A stretch of DNA of 64,000 bases from Amphiura filiformis (Eukaryota > Echinodermata > Ophiuroidea > Amphilepidida > Amphiuridae), in assembly GCF_039555335.1 (NCBI RefSeq), contig NC_092639.1, forward strand, positions 33,760,353 to 33,824,352. The letters are read 5' to 3'. This document shows, piece after piece, positions 43,803 through 54,787 of this stretch (position 1 is the stretch's first letter; every line of letters begins with the position of its first letter). The notes under the pieces are model-generated. The model saw only the letters and a list, made by a program, of their open reading frames with translations, searched no databases and was not told the origin of the DNA. The position numbers were made by a program, and so were the translations under genes.

Positions 43803-44138
43803 TGGACACCAGACAATGATGGTATTTGTAAATTATGTAATATTGATCGCGAGAATGTAAAACACTTCCTTTTCACATGTCACTCACTTAACACAATCAG
43901 GGCTGATGAATACAATAAACTTGAGAAAGAGCTAATCAATTTAAATGGTATTTGGGAATTATTCATCTCTGGTAGCGTAGACGTAAAGTATAATATGACC
44001 CTTGGAAGTGTAAAATTGTTTGATAATATAAGTAAGGCAGAAGATTTTTATCATACCTTTGATAAATTCTGCATATCCTTCGTAAAAAGAGCATGGAAGG
44101 CAAGATCCGAATTGAGTTTGAACGCTATTGATATTTAA
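43803..44138 (+). pseudogene. LINE C-terminal zinc-knuckle fragment, right palindrome arm
   Basis: An open frame of 111 codons reads WTPDNDGICKLCNIDRENVK then HFLFTCHSL, a C-x2-C-x8-H-x4-C knuckle. This is typical of the end of several non-LTR retrotransposon polyproteins. It ends KARSELSLNAIDI and TAA at 44136-44138, followed by a 3' UTR to ~44430 with TTCCAATAAAT. The upstream RT is absent. Confidence 0.8.
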
Positions 44139-44437
44139 TGTATTTATTTGTATGTGATGAATTCTGCGTTGCTAGCTAAACTGTATATAATTGAATATTT
44201 TTATATTTTGTTTTATTTTCCTGCTTTATACATCCCACTTCAAGTTCAAGTCAACTTGGGTTGAGACAGGCAATTTCTTTTGCTTTTGTTTTATATATAT
44301 TATAATTTTGCATGTATATTCAATTGTGTTTAAATTCGTTTCTATATGTATATTGTTTTTGAACGCACCGCTGGTTAGGTGTGTGCCACTGTACTGATAT
44401 AAAAGTGTATGTTCCAATCCCGGTTCCAATAAATATA

Positions 44438-45085
44438 CTGCGCCAAGAAAGTATCCTTACACTTGGAAAAATAATCACAATTTCAAAACTGAAATATATT
44501 GGGGTAAATTTGTTTTTGTAATAGATGCACTATCGAATCCTGCACATTATGGCATTACATTAAATCCAATGTGACCTCAAGAAGTAAAGTTACAAGCAAT
44601 TGAATAGACGAAGGTCCAGTTTTATAAGTGACAAACTGGCCTATACAAAGATTTCAACAAGCGCAACAAAGAGACAACACAGTTTCTTCAATGAAACTTT
44701 ATTTTTAAAGCAGTGTTCGTTTCAGTTTTTACTTCTCTGTACTTTTCATAACTTCAATTTTATTTGTCAGCTCTTTTGTTTCAGTTTTCTTTTGTTCCTT
44801 TTGTTTTAAATTAAAGGCACACACAAATTAGCCATTTGCTATTCTCAAACCAAATGTCTAGTCCGTGGAGTTTTGAATAGGCCAGTGTGTCACTTTTAAA
44901 ACTGGACCTTCGTCTAATCAAATGCTTGTAACTTGGCTTCTTGAAGTCACATTGGATTCAATGGGGTGTCAAAATGTGCCGGATTATAGATAGTGCATCT
45001 ATTAAAAAAACAAATTTACCCCAATATTGTTCAGTTTTGAAATTGAGATTATTTTTCCAAGTGTAAGGATACTTTCTTGGAGCAG
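44438..45085. mobile_element. 648 bp MITE with ~210 bp inverted arms, TA flanks
   Basis: CTGCGCCAAGAAAGTATCCT leads an arm that recurs inverted as AGGATACTTTCTTGGAGCAG. TA (within TATA) flanks both ends. The arms share GGTCCAGTTTTA and CATTGGATT-type words but have many differences, so it is old. It inserts right at the LINE tail that ends the palindrome. Confidence 0.85.
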
Positions 45086-45354
45086 TATAAATAAATAATT
45101 ATTATGTCCACTATAAACTGCTGTCTGATCACAGATCTGGCCAACTGATGGCGCTATAACCACCATCACATGCCAAAAAGCAGTATACTTGGAATTATCA
45201 ATTATGAAATCGATTTACGAGGGTGTGCCTACAGAGTTTGAAATAGCTGCCTTGTTGGTATTTGGGACCCTTTTGTAAATTGTACAGGCGCACCTATAAG
45301 GCGGATGGGGGGGTCTGGTTCGCGATGCGTATCATAGCTTCTATTTCCTATTTA

Positions 45355-45410
45355 AAATAATAATGATAATAATAATAAATAATATAATAATAATAATAAT
45401 AATAATAGGC
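45355..45410. repeat. TAA microsatellite
   Basis: TAATAATAATAATAATAATA with minor interruptions, next to the foldback at 45418. Confidence 0.9.
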
Positions 45411-45417
45411 CTATTTA

Positions 45418-45612
45418 ATTCGCTACTTGCACGGTTCCGCCATTCTGCACTATGTGCGGGGAGCGCCTCGAACTGGCAGCATACATGAAAGGAAGAATTA
45501 TGTAACCTTACACAGAACGTTATGACTAGTTCAATTCCCATTCATGTATGCTGCCAGTTCGAGGCTCTCCCCGCACATAGTGCATAATGGCGGAACCGTG
45601 CAAGTAGCGAAT
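45418..45612. mobile_element. 195 bp foldback MITE, copy 1 of 2
   Basis: ATTCGCTACTTGCACGGTTC is inverted at the right end, with long arms sharing TGCACTATGTGCGGGGAG and CGAACTGGCAGCATACATGA. A diverged copy is at 52526-52747. Confidence 0.9.
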
Positions 45613-45615
45613 AGA

Positions 45616-45635
45616 CATACTACTACTACTACTTA

Positions 45636-45676
<41 letters not shown>

Positions 45677-45960
45677 CACTACCACTACCACTACTACCAC
45701 CACCACTACTACCACCACTACTACCACCACTACTACCACCACTACCACTTCCACTACCACTACCACTACCACTACCACTACCACTACCACTACTACTACT
45801 ATACTACTACTACTACTAATAATAATAATAATACTAACACTAATAATAATAATAATAATGATAATAATAATAATGATGATGATGACACTAATACTACTAT
45901 ACTACTACTAATAATAATAACACTAACACTAATAATATATAATAATGATAATAATAATAT
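45616..45960. repeat. Compound ACT/ACC/AAT trinucleotide array
   Basis: ACTACTACT passes into ACCACTACC, then back to ACT and into AATAATAAT and ATGATGATG over ~345 bases. Abrupt variant blocks suggest successive expansions. Confidence 0.95.
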
Positions 45961-45964
45961 AAAG

Positions 45965-46175
45965 ATTTGTTTTCTCACACTATGTGAATAACTGGATTTC
46001 AACTTCTTATCACGCAACATAAATGATCACCAGTGCAAAAATTCCACTGACCATCCAGGATTCGAACCGGGGACCTTTGAACCTTCGGTAAACCAAAGGT
46101 TCCATGCTCGAATTCTGTATGGTCAGTGGACTTTGATTTCATTGGCAATCATTTATGTTGTGTGGTGAGAAGTTT
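45965..46175. mobile_element. Head-to-head tRNA-like foldback
   Basis: AACTTCTTATCACGCAACAT near 46000 is inverted near 46155-46175, and the tRNA-like block GGATTCGAACCGGGGACC (46058) faces GGTTCCATGCTCGAATTCTG (46107). The centre is TTGAACCTTCGGTAAACCAA. It looks like two SINE heads in inverted orientation. Confidence 0.6.
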
Positions 46176-47353
46176 AACCCACGCGTTGGAGTCACTAAGG
46201 TTTTCCCCAAGGCTTTTTTAGTTGGGGTGGGGGGGGCTTTGGGGATACAAATTTCGGAGCTAAATACAATTTCCTGGTGAGTGAATTAATATTTTGACAG
46301 TATTATAGGCTTGCATACCGTTTTTAGAGATACTGTAATATAAATTTAAAGTCTTTACACAGTTTTGGCACATGCGCGAAGCGCGCAATATTTTTGTATT
46401 TTACACTATTTTGGCCCACGATCGGGGTGAATTTTGGTGAAAACGGGCTCCTTACCATCTTTCTTTTCCTTTTCTTTCCCGATTTTCTGTTTATTTTTTT
46501 GTTACACTTTTCTCTTTAATTTTTTTGTGGGGAGCCTCCCCTAGCCCTGTCTACGCTCCTCGAATAGGCCTACATTAAAAAACGAAGAATAAATTTAAAT
46601 ATTTTATTACTACCTATTTTATACAGAAATAAACAGATTGAAACGAGGAAATAAAATAGTTTAAATCACATATTTTATGTTACCATGATTACCCAAATGA
46701 TAATACCTCTTTCTTCCATTGAAAGCTCACTGATCAAGCATAATTGATTTGGGCATGTCTCACCAGTGTTAATGCGTTTATGCAACCATATATGTATCAA
46801 ACAGCAAGAAAGGAGGATAATCTTGATGACGTATATCGATCATATAATCAATACTACAAAAAGTCATACATTCATCAGTAACTGTTCATGCATAGGCTAT
46901 CTGGCCTAATCAGTAAAATCACCTTATGTAATAGCACAGAAACGGCGAAACATACACGGAGTCACACTGCGATATTACATAAAATTGTGTTTAATTCCTA
47001 TCTATATTTTAAACTTCGAATATTTAGGAATTGTAAACTAATGGAACAATATGAAGGAATCGCAATATACAGGAGATGATTATTTCAAATTGCCGCAGTG
47101 ATGACTAAATTTGATTGGTAAACACCCGGAACAAACTCTTATTTGTGTGGAACTTCACCATGTTAACGGAATAAAGGTATATCGCTGAAGACTTCGACAT
47201 GATATTATTACTGGGTCTCCTTTTGATTAACGGAAAAATAGCATCATCACCGTATATCATATATTCCACATCTAGGATTAATTCAACGAGATATTTACTT
47301 TAATTTCTGTGTTTTTAAATTTTTATCTGAGGAAACATTTCAAATATATTCCG
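46176..47353. other. Mostly unique stretch upstream of candidate first exon
   Basis: From about 46580 the sequence lacks obvious foldbacks or tandem repeats, unlike its surroundings. It could be promoter and 5' UTR of the candidate gene at 47354. No TATA or initiator could be fixed. Confidence 0.3.
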
Positions 47354-47462
47354 ATGCTATTCAGGATATTGTCCCATCCTTCTGATAACATTCCATGTTT
47401 AAGGATTATCATTTTATGGACTATCGTATTCGGATTGAACTTCGCTGCATCTTCAACTCAAG
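47354..47462 (+). CDS. Candidate first exon with signal peptide or signal anchor
   Basis: The ATG at 47354 opens a frame MLFRILSHPSDNIPCLR followed by a hydrophobic run IIILWTIVFGLNFAASS and STQ. It then meets CAAG/GTGAGT, a consensus donor, leaving in phase 1. This is the layout of a secreted or type II membrane protein's first exon. Two in-frame codons upstream lack another ATG until 47309, whose product is less signal-like. No matching downstream exon was found in the remaining 16.5 kb. It could be chance. It is not the missing first exon of the GT49 gene, being downstream and of the wrong phase. Confidence 0.35.
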
Positions 47463-47609
47463 GTGAGTTTCCAAGTTTAAAAAAAGGAAGTAGTTTTATA
47501 ATTTGGTTTATACAGAATAACGAGAAATAGGTCTGAGGAAACGCTAATGACAGAATTACAATAATTATGTCTTTATAAAGTGGTACTGTTCCAGATCAAC
47601 TAAAAATGT

Positions 47610-47962
47610 GTTTATTTATTTTTTTTTATGTCGCGCATATCTAGGCATTAACAGCTGAAATCTAGGAGATAACGCTGACGAAACTTCGGCCAGGCACAAG
47701 TGACCTGGTGAGCGAAGGGGGTCGCCGTAGATAGCTGGTCGGGGAATTTTTGCATGACAGTCAAGTGTATCCAACAATCGGGCTTATCACCCTGATCGGA
47801 ACCGACTGTAACGAGGTCTTTTGTCATGGGACATCTGCCCCGTCATTACCAGATGAGCCACGGGGAGAGCGGAATTATTCTTTTTTTTGGTCCTGCGGGG
47901 AATTGAACCCGGGACCTCTTGCACCAAAGGCAAATACCTTAACCAGTGTGCCACGCTGCTCC
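47610..47962 (-). mobile_element. tRNA-derived SINE, ~350 bp
   Basis: On the minus strand it starts AGCAGCGTGGCACACTGGTT (A box) and has GGTCCCGGGTTCAATTCCCC (B box). The body contains GTGGCTCATCTGGTAATGAC and ends toward an A-rich strand (T-run at 47615-47630). It is the most complete SINE in the window. Confidence 0.7.
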
Positions 47963-48780
47963 CACTTATTGATAGAGTTATTCCAATTCATAAAAAGAAA
48001 GTAAAAATATCATCACCAATTAGACCATTGTCAATTCTGCCAGGATTCTCATAAATCCTCGAAAGACTGGTCTTCAATAGATGTATTTCATTTTTTTTTA
48101 AAACGTAATATATTTTTGGAAATCAATTTAGTTTCCGTGCAAAGCATAACAAAATGGCGATAACTAAGCTTGTTGACAAAGTTGTATACATGCAGCAAAA
48201 TGATATTAATCAAACAACTGCTGGTGTAATTTTGGACCTTTCCAAGGCATTTGACACTATAAATGATGGTATCCTCTTGGATAAAATGGCACATTGTGGA
48301 CTTCAGGTACTGCCTTGGATTGGTTCAAAAATTACCTCATTGATAAAAAAACCCAAAAAAACACAACAGTTTGGCGATTACAATAGCCATACATCTGCAA
48401 CAAAACAAATTAATTCTGGAATACCACAAGGTTCAATTTTAGGACCTCCAGGTTTCATTATGTATAAATGACATTCCAAATTCAATTATGTTCATGATTT
48501 ATTATTTATTCTCTATGCAGCTGACTGAAATGCTTTTACATTATTGATTAAACACGTGTATATAACTTATTAAGCAATGTTAAGTTAATGATAAATTTAT
48601 ATTTTCACTTTATAACACAGAAATAATTCATGTGAATGCATTTGAATTCTTGGGCGTTACTGTTGATCAAAATCTGACCTGGAAGAATTCTATTGAAGGA
48701 TTTGTGAAGAAATGTTCAAGTAATTGGAATTTGGTCAAAAGATATCTTCCTGAAACAGAACACTTTAACCCCTTTATAAT
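47963..48780 (+). pseudogene. Decayed LINE reverse transcriptase
   Basis: The + strand encodes VIPIHKKKVKISSPIRPLSI, then ILERLVFNR after a stop, GVILDLSKAFDTINDGILL, NSGIPQGSILGP, a broken YAAD box (normally YADD) near 48518, and AFEFLGVTVDQNLTWKNS. At least three frame breaks and stops are present, and the second catalytic aspartate is followed by a stop. It is a third, distinct LINE relic. Confidence 0.85.
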
Positions 48781-48907
48781 ACCATGATAATACATGTAGG
48801 CCTACTGGCTACACCGGTCCTTTCACATTGATTCAACCTTTTTGGGCTTTTGATGAGGGGGCGGCAAAATTTACCTTTTCTGCTGCCCCCCCGGATAGGA
48901 GCGGTCA

Positions 48908-49690
48908 CGGTAGGGTAACTTGGGGCAAATTGGGACACAGGGTAATTTGGGACAGTGATTTCAGAAATACTTTTATACCTTAAAATAGTCACATTTTGCC
49001 CATTTTTGCAACAAAATAACTTTGATATAATGTCTATTTATATTTCAAACCGTTTAAAAGTACCATTCTTCATTAAACAGGAACTTCTGAGGGCCGTAAG
49101 CTTAACACATCAAAATAAGTATTCCATTTTTTTGTCATGTCTAAGCAGAGGTCACGACTTGTGGCTCAATATCTGAATCAATGTTCCGGATTAGTGTTTC
49201 TCAAATTAAAAAATAACTTCTAAGCTACCCTTTCAATTAAATAAGACAAAAATTGTAACTTTTTTCTTCGAAAATTATAAGAAAAGCTTTCTTTTAGAAA
49301 TATGTTAAATTAGGGTAAAATGGGACGCCATTGATTTACTGTGTGCTAACTCAAACTGTCCCATTTTGCCCCAACAAAAAAGTCCCATAGTAAATCAATG
49401 GCGTCCCATTTTACCCCAGCTGTCCCATTTTACCCCAGCCTCTGTTACAGAAAAATCTTGCAGTGGGGTAAAATGGGACGCCTTAAAGACACCTTAATAA
49501 AATAATGAAGCCGGAAGCCGACCGGCACCAATTTTTGTGAAACGTAAGTCTACTAGACTCTTGGCGATGTACATTTTGTTTTGTAGTGGTCACTTGTCGC
49601 AAGTTGCCGGGTATTAGTATTATAGCCGAGTAAAATCTGGTGGGGCAAAATGGGACATTAGGTGGACCAATTTGCCCCACTTCCCCCTAC
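48908..49690. mobile_element. ~780 bp MITE rich in TGGGACA and GGGGCAAA words
   Basis: GGGTAACTTGGGGCAAATTG at the left is inverted at the right (CCAATTTGCCCCACTT). Inside, TGGGACGCCATTGATTTACT at 49321 is inverted at 49387-49405, and CCCATTTTACCCC recurs. It is non-coding. Confidence 0.65.
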
Positions 49691-49699
49691 GCCACTGTG

Positions 49700-52525
49700 C
49701 TTAATGTGTATGATATGTGTATGATTTTGAAATAAAAAATGAATGTAGATTTTTAAAATTCCATGCAGATATTTTTTGAGTTCGTCTTGAAATAATAGGG
49801 CTCACTTTTATTTAATTATCGTCATCGATTCAATACACATAAGAACCATCGAGATAAAAATAGATATCGATAATGTAATGTGCTCACTTAGTTTGTAGGC
49901 CTATTATATAAACGGTGCGGGTGGAAAATCGATAGGCCTACATAATATAGGCCTACAAAACAAAACAAGTTTTTTCACTTTCATGGGAGTGATCAGAACC
50001 CGAGATCGGAAATTCTTGGGAAGGATGAGCAACAACTTGCACTTGCATCTTTTAAATCCGGGAGTTTGGCAAATTGTAACGCTGAAAACTGCAAACTGCA
50101 AAGAAATGATTGTCGCATGGCATTTGAAAAAGCAGCTTTTGGGGACATAATGGGATGGGGGGGGGGCAAAAATGGGGTCTAATCATGTTTTACATCATAG
50201 TTTCAATCCTCCATGTTACACCCCATCCTTACAAAATTATTGTTGGCCCTACACAATGTAGGCCCTATACTTCTTTCCCGATTTATTTACTGATGTAGGC
50301 CTTTTATGTGTGGTCTTTCAGTGTTTATTCCTACATTATTTTTGGGTCATTAAAATCTTATTGTAACAGTAGGCTATACATGGTATAGGAATTGTTTCTT
50401 TCAGTGAAGACTTTACACACAAAAGGGTAATAGGGTTCTGGGAGGGGGCATGCAAGAAACATCAATTATGGGGTCTTTGAAGATAACAATCAAGGTGAGT
50501 GGTCCGCTGATATTATCATACAATATACATGTAGGCCTAGTAGGCCTGTGTTCCCCTCGGGTATAGCAATACACGTAGGCCTAATATAACGCAGGTAGGG
50601 CCTATTGGTATTAAATGATTTTTGTTCCAATGATTTGCTGATTTTGCCAAATTTAGGGGCCTACAATAAATTTGTTGAAATAATGGGAAAAGTTTCCGAT
50701 TTTGATGTTCATGAAATTCTAGAAAAAATGGTAGCCGAAAAAAAAGAAAAAAAGGGGGACTTCAAACCAAGGGGCCTTCTGACAGGCACATACCGTCACT
50801 TCTAAAGTTGAGTGCCCCCCGCCCCCGACCCTAGACCCTCCCTCGGGTCCGTGGAGAACGACTGGTAATGTAGATTACATAGCATTAAAAATCAACCCAA
50901 TGGACTTTCGCGTTCACTTATAATACGAGTATATTTCTATATTGCTGCATGGTTGACTGTGGTGGGTGTAATTAGTGGCGTCGATTTGTGGATGAAGAGG
51001 AATGGGTTTTGGCATTGAAGAAAATAAGGGGGGGAGTTGGCATTTTTTGTCATAAGGCATTACGTAATTATTTATTGTTACATTATCCAGAGATGGAACC
51101 GAACCGAGACTGGGGGCCAGTCTACCCCGACCCCCGAGTGCCCCCTCCCCTGAGCCCGTTCTTGTTTTCCTTTTTAAAGATGTTCTTGTTTATCATACGG
51201 GCTGAACTTACCAAACATTATTTTGCTATTTGTCTATTTTGCTACGAAGTTCAATTTGACACCACGACAATTTTACATTTTCTTTTCACCAAGACACCAA
51301 CATGCTGATTATTATTATTTAAATCAAATTGCTGGTTGCTTTTGTATATAAACTAGATCATAGTCAGGTAGGTGAGCAGGCCCGTAAGCTGTTACTTAGG
51401 TTAGTAGGCGCATAGAGCTGTAGCCTGCAGTGTTTCGAACATGTCGAAGAATGCATGTAAAACTTTAATTAGGTATGCTAGGTGAATTCAAATTTGCCAT
51501 CAAACTGCATCATTTTACATATCAAATTAAAGCCATTGAGTAAAGAAAGCCAAAACTGAAAACATTTTTGTCATAGCACTTTCCGTAACAAAGTTACATC
51601 TTGTCAAAGATTGACTTTCATCAAAAAGATTGAGATATCAAAATCCCCAAAACGGCATTTAGGGGTGTTTCTAGATCTTAGTCTCATGGCGATAGCAGCT
51701 TTTTTTAATGGAACTGCTATCAAAATCCCACTAAAATTCCATGAGCGACTTGATTATCACCATAAAAAATCATATATTTGGGTCAAGTGAAGTATAGAAA
51801 ACATATTTATGTAGGTTTCCTTCACCGGCCTATAATCGAAAAAAAAAAATTCAAATTTCCATGTAAATATGCATTGTGTTTGGGCCCCGGTCTCGGCGAA
51901 TTTCGCTGACTAGCAAATGTGTTAACTAAGGTTTGCCTGGGATACCTACTTTAATTAAAGCCATATTATAACATTCGCTGAGGAAGACGCCCTCACTGAA
52001 TTTTTAAAATTCCTTTTTTTGCACGATTAAATTGTACTTTATTAAACCAATATACCCTGCAAAAATCAAGACTCTAGCCTGCTGTAGTTTTGTCAAAATC
52101 CGAGATTTTGAATAAAACGCCGGAATCCGGCGCTTTTATCGTAATAATAACGATGGAATTATTAGTCGAACGCATACACAATGTATCATAACACACAGTA
52201 CGTACACGGCGTGCGGGACAGTGATATACACAACAAAGGGTTGTACCACAACATGACCGAAGGAGTGGTACATATTGGCGACATGTGCGCTGGTAGTAAA
52301 TTCCAATTTTCTTTGCTTTGCCGTAGTTGTTCGGCTCAAAAATAAAAGGGATATATCTGACAGTAAAAGCTAACATTTTATTTTGTTTGAAAATGTTATA
52401 ATATGGCTTTAACATTAAATTGAATTTATTTTAATGTTAATAAATCATGATGGTTTGGGAATGGGTAGTACGATAGTCAATGATATAAAATTCAAGAACC
52501 AAATTAACCATTAACTGATTAAGGT
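49700..52525. other. Intergenic stretch, only repeat fragments recognised
   Basis: ACCGTCACTTCTAAAGTTGA at 50790 is the end of the 31386 family. AGGCCTA words cluster at 49900-50600. No exon or complete element is identified. Confidence 0.4.
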
Positions 52526-52747
52526 ATTCACTAATCACTATTTGCACGGGTCCGGTCCGCCATTATTATGGCATGCACAACAATGTCAACGTGCTGCGAG
52601 GAGAGCCTCAAACTGGCAGCACACACACATGAATGAGAAGCGAACCAGTCATATTACATTGTGTGTAATTATTCCTTTCATGTGATCATCAGATCAAGGC
52701 TCTCCTTGCACATAGTACATAATTGCGGAACCGTGCAAGTAGTGAAT
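52526..52747. mobile_element. Foldback MITE, copy 2 of 2
   Basis: It is the diverged relative of 45418-45612, with ATTCACTA...TTTGCACGG at the left and CCGTGCAAGTAGTGAAT at the right. Arms share GAACTGGCAGC-like and GGCTCTCC words. The left arm has an extra ~8 bases. Confidence 0.85.
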
Positions 52748-52793
52748 AATGCTGAGTAGCAATCATGCAATCATTATTTTAGGCAATCAATCA

Positions 52794-52899
52794 TGATGCA
52801 TGCTGGGAATGAAAAAGGCTCAGGACAAAAGTTATTGAACTCATCATCTGCGAGACTGCTGCGGCCAATTTGAGCCCTTTTCATTCCCAGCATGCATCA
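52794..52899. mobile_element. 106 bp hairpin MITE
   Basis: TGATGCATGCTGGGAATGAA with AAAGGCTCA is inverted at the right as TGAGCCCTTTTCATTCCCAG and CATGCATCA. Arms of 29 bases have one mismatch. Confidence 0.88.
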
Positions 52900-52927
52900 C
52901 TTATTAAGTAATTTTGCATATAAATTG

Positions 52928-54787
52928 GTCATTTTCACGGTAAAGGGTGTAACTTTTGATTTTTGGGGTCAAAATTTCAAACCACTTAAATATGTTTCTG
53001 TTTACTGAAATCATGCATAGAAGCAACTTAAATTCCAGTAAAATAATGTTTCAAGGCTTAAACCTTTTGATTTATAATAAAAAATTTGACATTGCCATAA
53101 CATTTTGGTTAAAATCTAAGAAAAAATGTGTTTTACATAAGCTCAGAAAATTATGAAATGAAAGCTGAAATACATGTGAAATTCCATTTCAAAGTAAGTC
53201 AACAGATATAAGTTAAATTTTATACCATGTTTTGCCATGTTTGTAATTGTAGTTTTGAAAATCTTTAACATCAAGTGTCATTTACAATGGAAATTTCCCC
53301 ACCTATACATATTTTTAAAGTTTTAATTGGGTTCCTAAAATAATTTGAATGTCTAACTTCATGTACAAATACTACTTGATAAAAGGAACCTCCCAGCCAA
53401 GTTTCATAGAAATTGGAGTTATTTTTTAGAATTGGCAATTCAAGCGATTTGTGTTTCGGAGGCTTCAGTTAACAACACAAGTGATCATAAAAGTAAAATA
53501 TTTGGCTAACTACTACAAGTTGACATGAAAAAATAGGACAAAATATCACAATTACCAATTTTCATGCTTTGCTTCTAAGTATTGAATTTCAGTTGTGACA
53601 AAAAGTAAATTATCACAGCAAGTCATGATTTTTTGTTTCGGAGGCTTCATGTTAACAATAAATTGTTAAACATTGCAGAAGTAGTTTTTTTGAACAGAAC
53701 ACTGTTGGGATCAGCTAAGCTGTTATTTTCTTGTGTGTATTGAATCAATAATTCTATGCCGAAGATATCGTAGATTTATCACACTTAAATTTTTTCACCC
53801 ATTTGTTAAGTATGGTGTTAACTTGCATGTGAAGCCTCCGAAACAGGCTTTCTTGGGTATCAGTATATTTTTCAAACATTAACCATAATATCCAAATTTT
53901 TTTAGATTTATGACATTCTGCACATATCAAGTAACAATTACAATGCAGATATCAATATGGAACACACCAATTTAGATGTACAAAGATGATAATTAATCTT
54001 AGTGTTGTTTCGGAGGCTTCATTTGTTTCGGAGGCTTCAAGTGTTAACGGAAAGTTTGTATTGGGTCCCATTTTCAAACGGTGATGTATATCTCCACTGT
54101 TCAAAAACAAGTGACTTGAGGATCTACTTTGCTACATTTTGATAAATAGATTGGATGAGCTCTTTTATTTATATTTGCACAAGCTAGCTGAACAGTTTGT
54201 TTCGGAGGCTTCAAAATTGTTAACGGAAAATCGCCTCTATGAAGTCAAGATTTTATAAAAAATTTAAAAGCTTGCAAGTCGGCTAATTTTTGTTACCTAT
54301 TTCAAGTTAAGTAATCAACTGTTATGAATCAAGAAGAAATAAAGAAATAACAAAGAATTATGAACCAGAGCTATACCCACAAAGTTTGTTAACAATTGTT
54401 AACGGAAAATGAAGCCTCCGAAACGACAAATATCGAAGTCCGGTTCTCAAAAATACAGGGCTGTTCACAATTAAAACTAATGTGGCAGTTTTTATTGACT
54501 ACACTTTCAGCATAAGAAAAATTATCCATGAACTAACTGAAGAAGAAAACACAGGGCTTTACAAAAATGTTACTATTTTTTTAGTACATCAAAAAGGCCA
54601 TATTTATGGACATTTTAGCCTGTCAAAACTGAATGCAGTAACTCCCAAAGATGATTATGCTACCCAAGGTAGCTGCTAACTTGATGACTTATGTGGCCAA
54701 AAATTGTGGAATTCTGTAGCTTTATTAGACCACTACGGATCAAAGTGTTAAAAATCCAAAGTTACACCCTTTACCGTGAAAATGACC
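52928..54787. mobile_element. 1860 bp element carrying seven GTTTCGGAGGCTTCA words
   Basis: The ends GGTCATTTTCACGGTAAAGG and GTGTAACTTT are inverted at 54745-54787. Inside, the exact 15-mer GTTTCGGAGGCTTCA occurs forward at 53453, 53635, 54007, 54025 and 54199, and inverted at 53830 and 54410. GTTAAC or GTTAACGGAAA follows or precedes most copies within 0-15 bases. No long frame exists; the longest (54482-54679) is 65 codons and unrecognised. Flanks ATATAAATT and ATATCAATT are similar but offset, so the target duplication is unclear. Confidence 0.85.

Larger units (their letters stand above)
39495..44440. repeat. 4.9 kb imperfect palindrome centred near 42344
   Basis: Left arm 39495-42344 and right arm 42345-44440 are inverted copies through the LINE tail, the ACGTATAAAAGACGTATAAAG block, a tRNA-like head, a pyrimidine tract and the word AAATTGCCGAAAACGGCT. 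The exact centre is AACCTTAAGGTT at 42339-42350. The left arm is longer because of a 165 bp MITE (40708-40872), a small hairpin at ~39537 and ~440 extra bases at ~40195-40640. Confidence 0.85.

Noticed and set aside
47309..47353. Upstream ATG at 47309 as the start of the candidate first exon
   Set aside because: It adds a basic, aromatic stretch before the signal-like segment; the ATG at 47354 gives a more ordinary signal peptide. Neither is proven.
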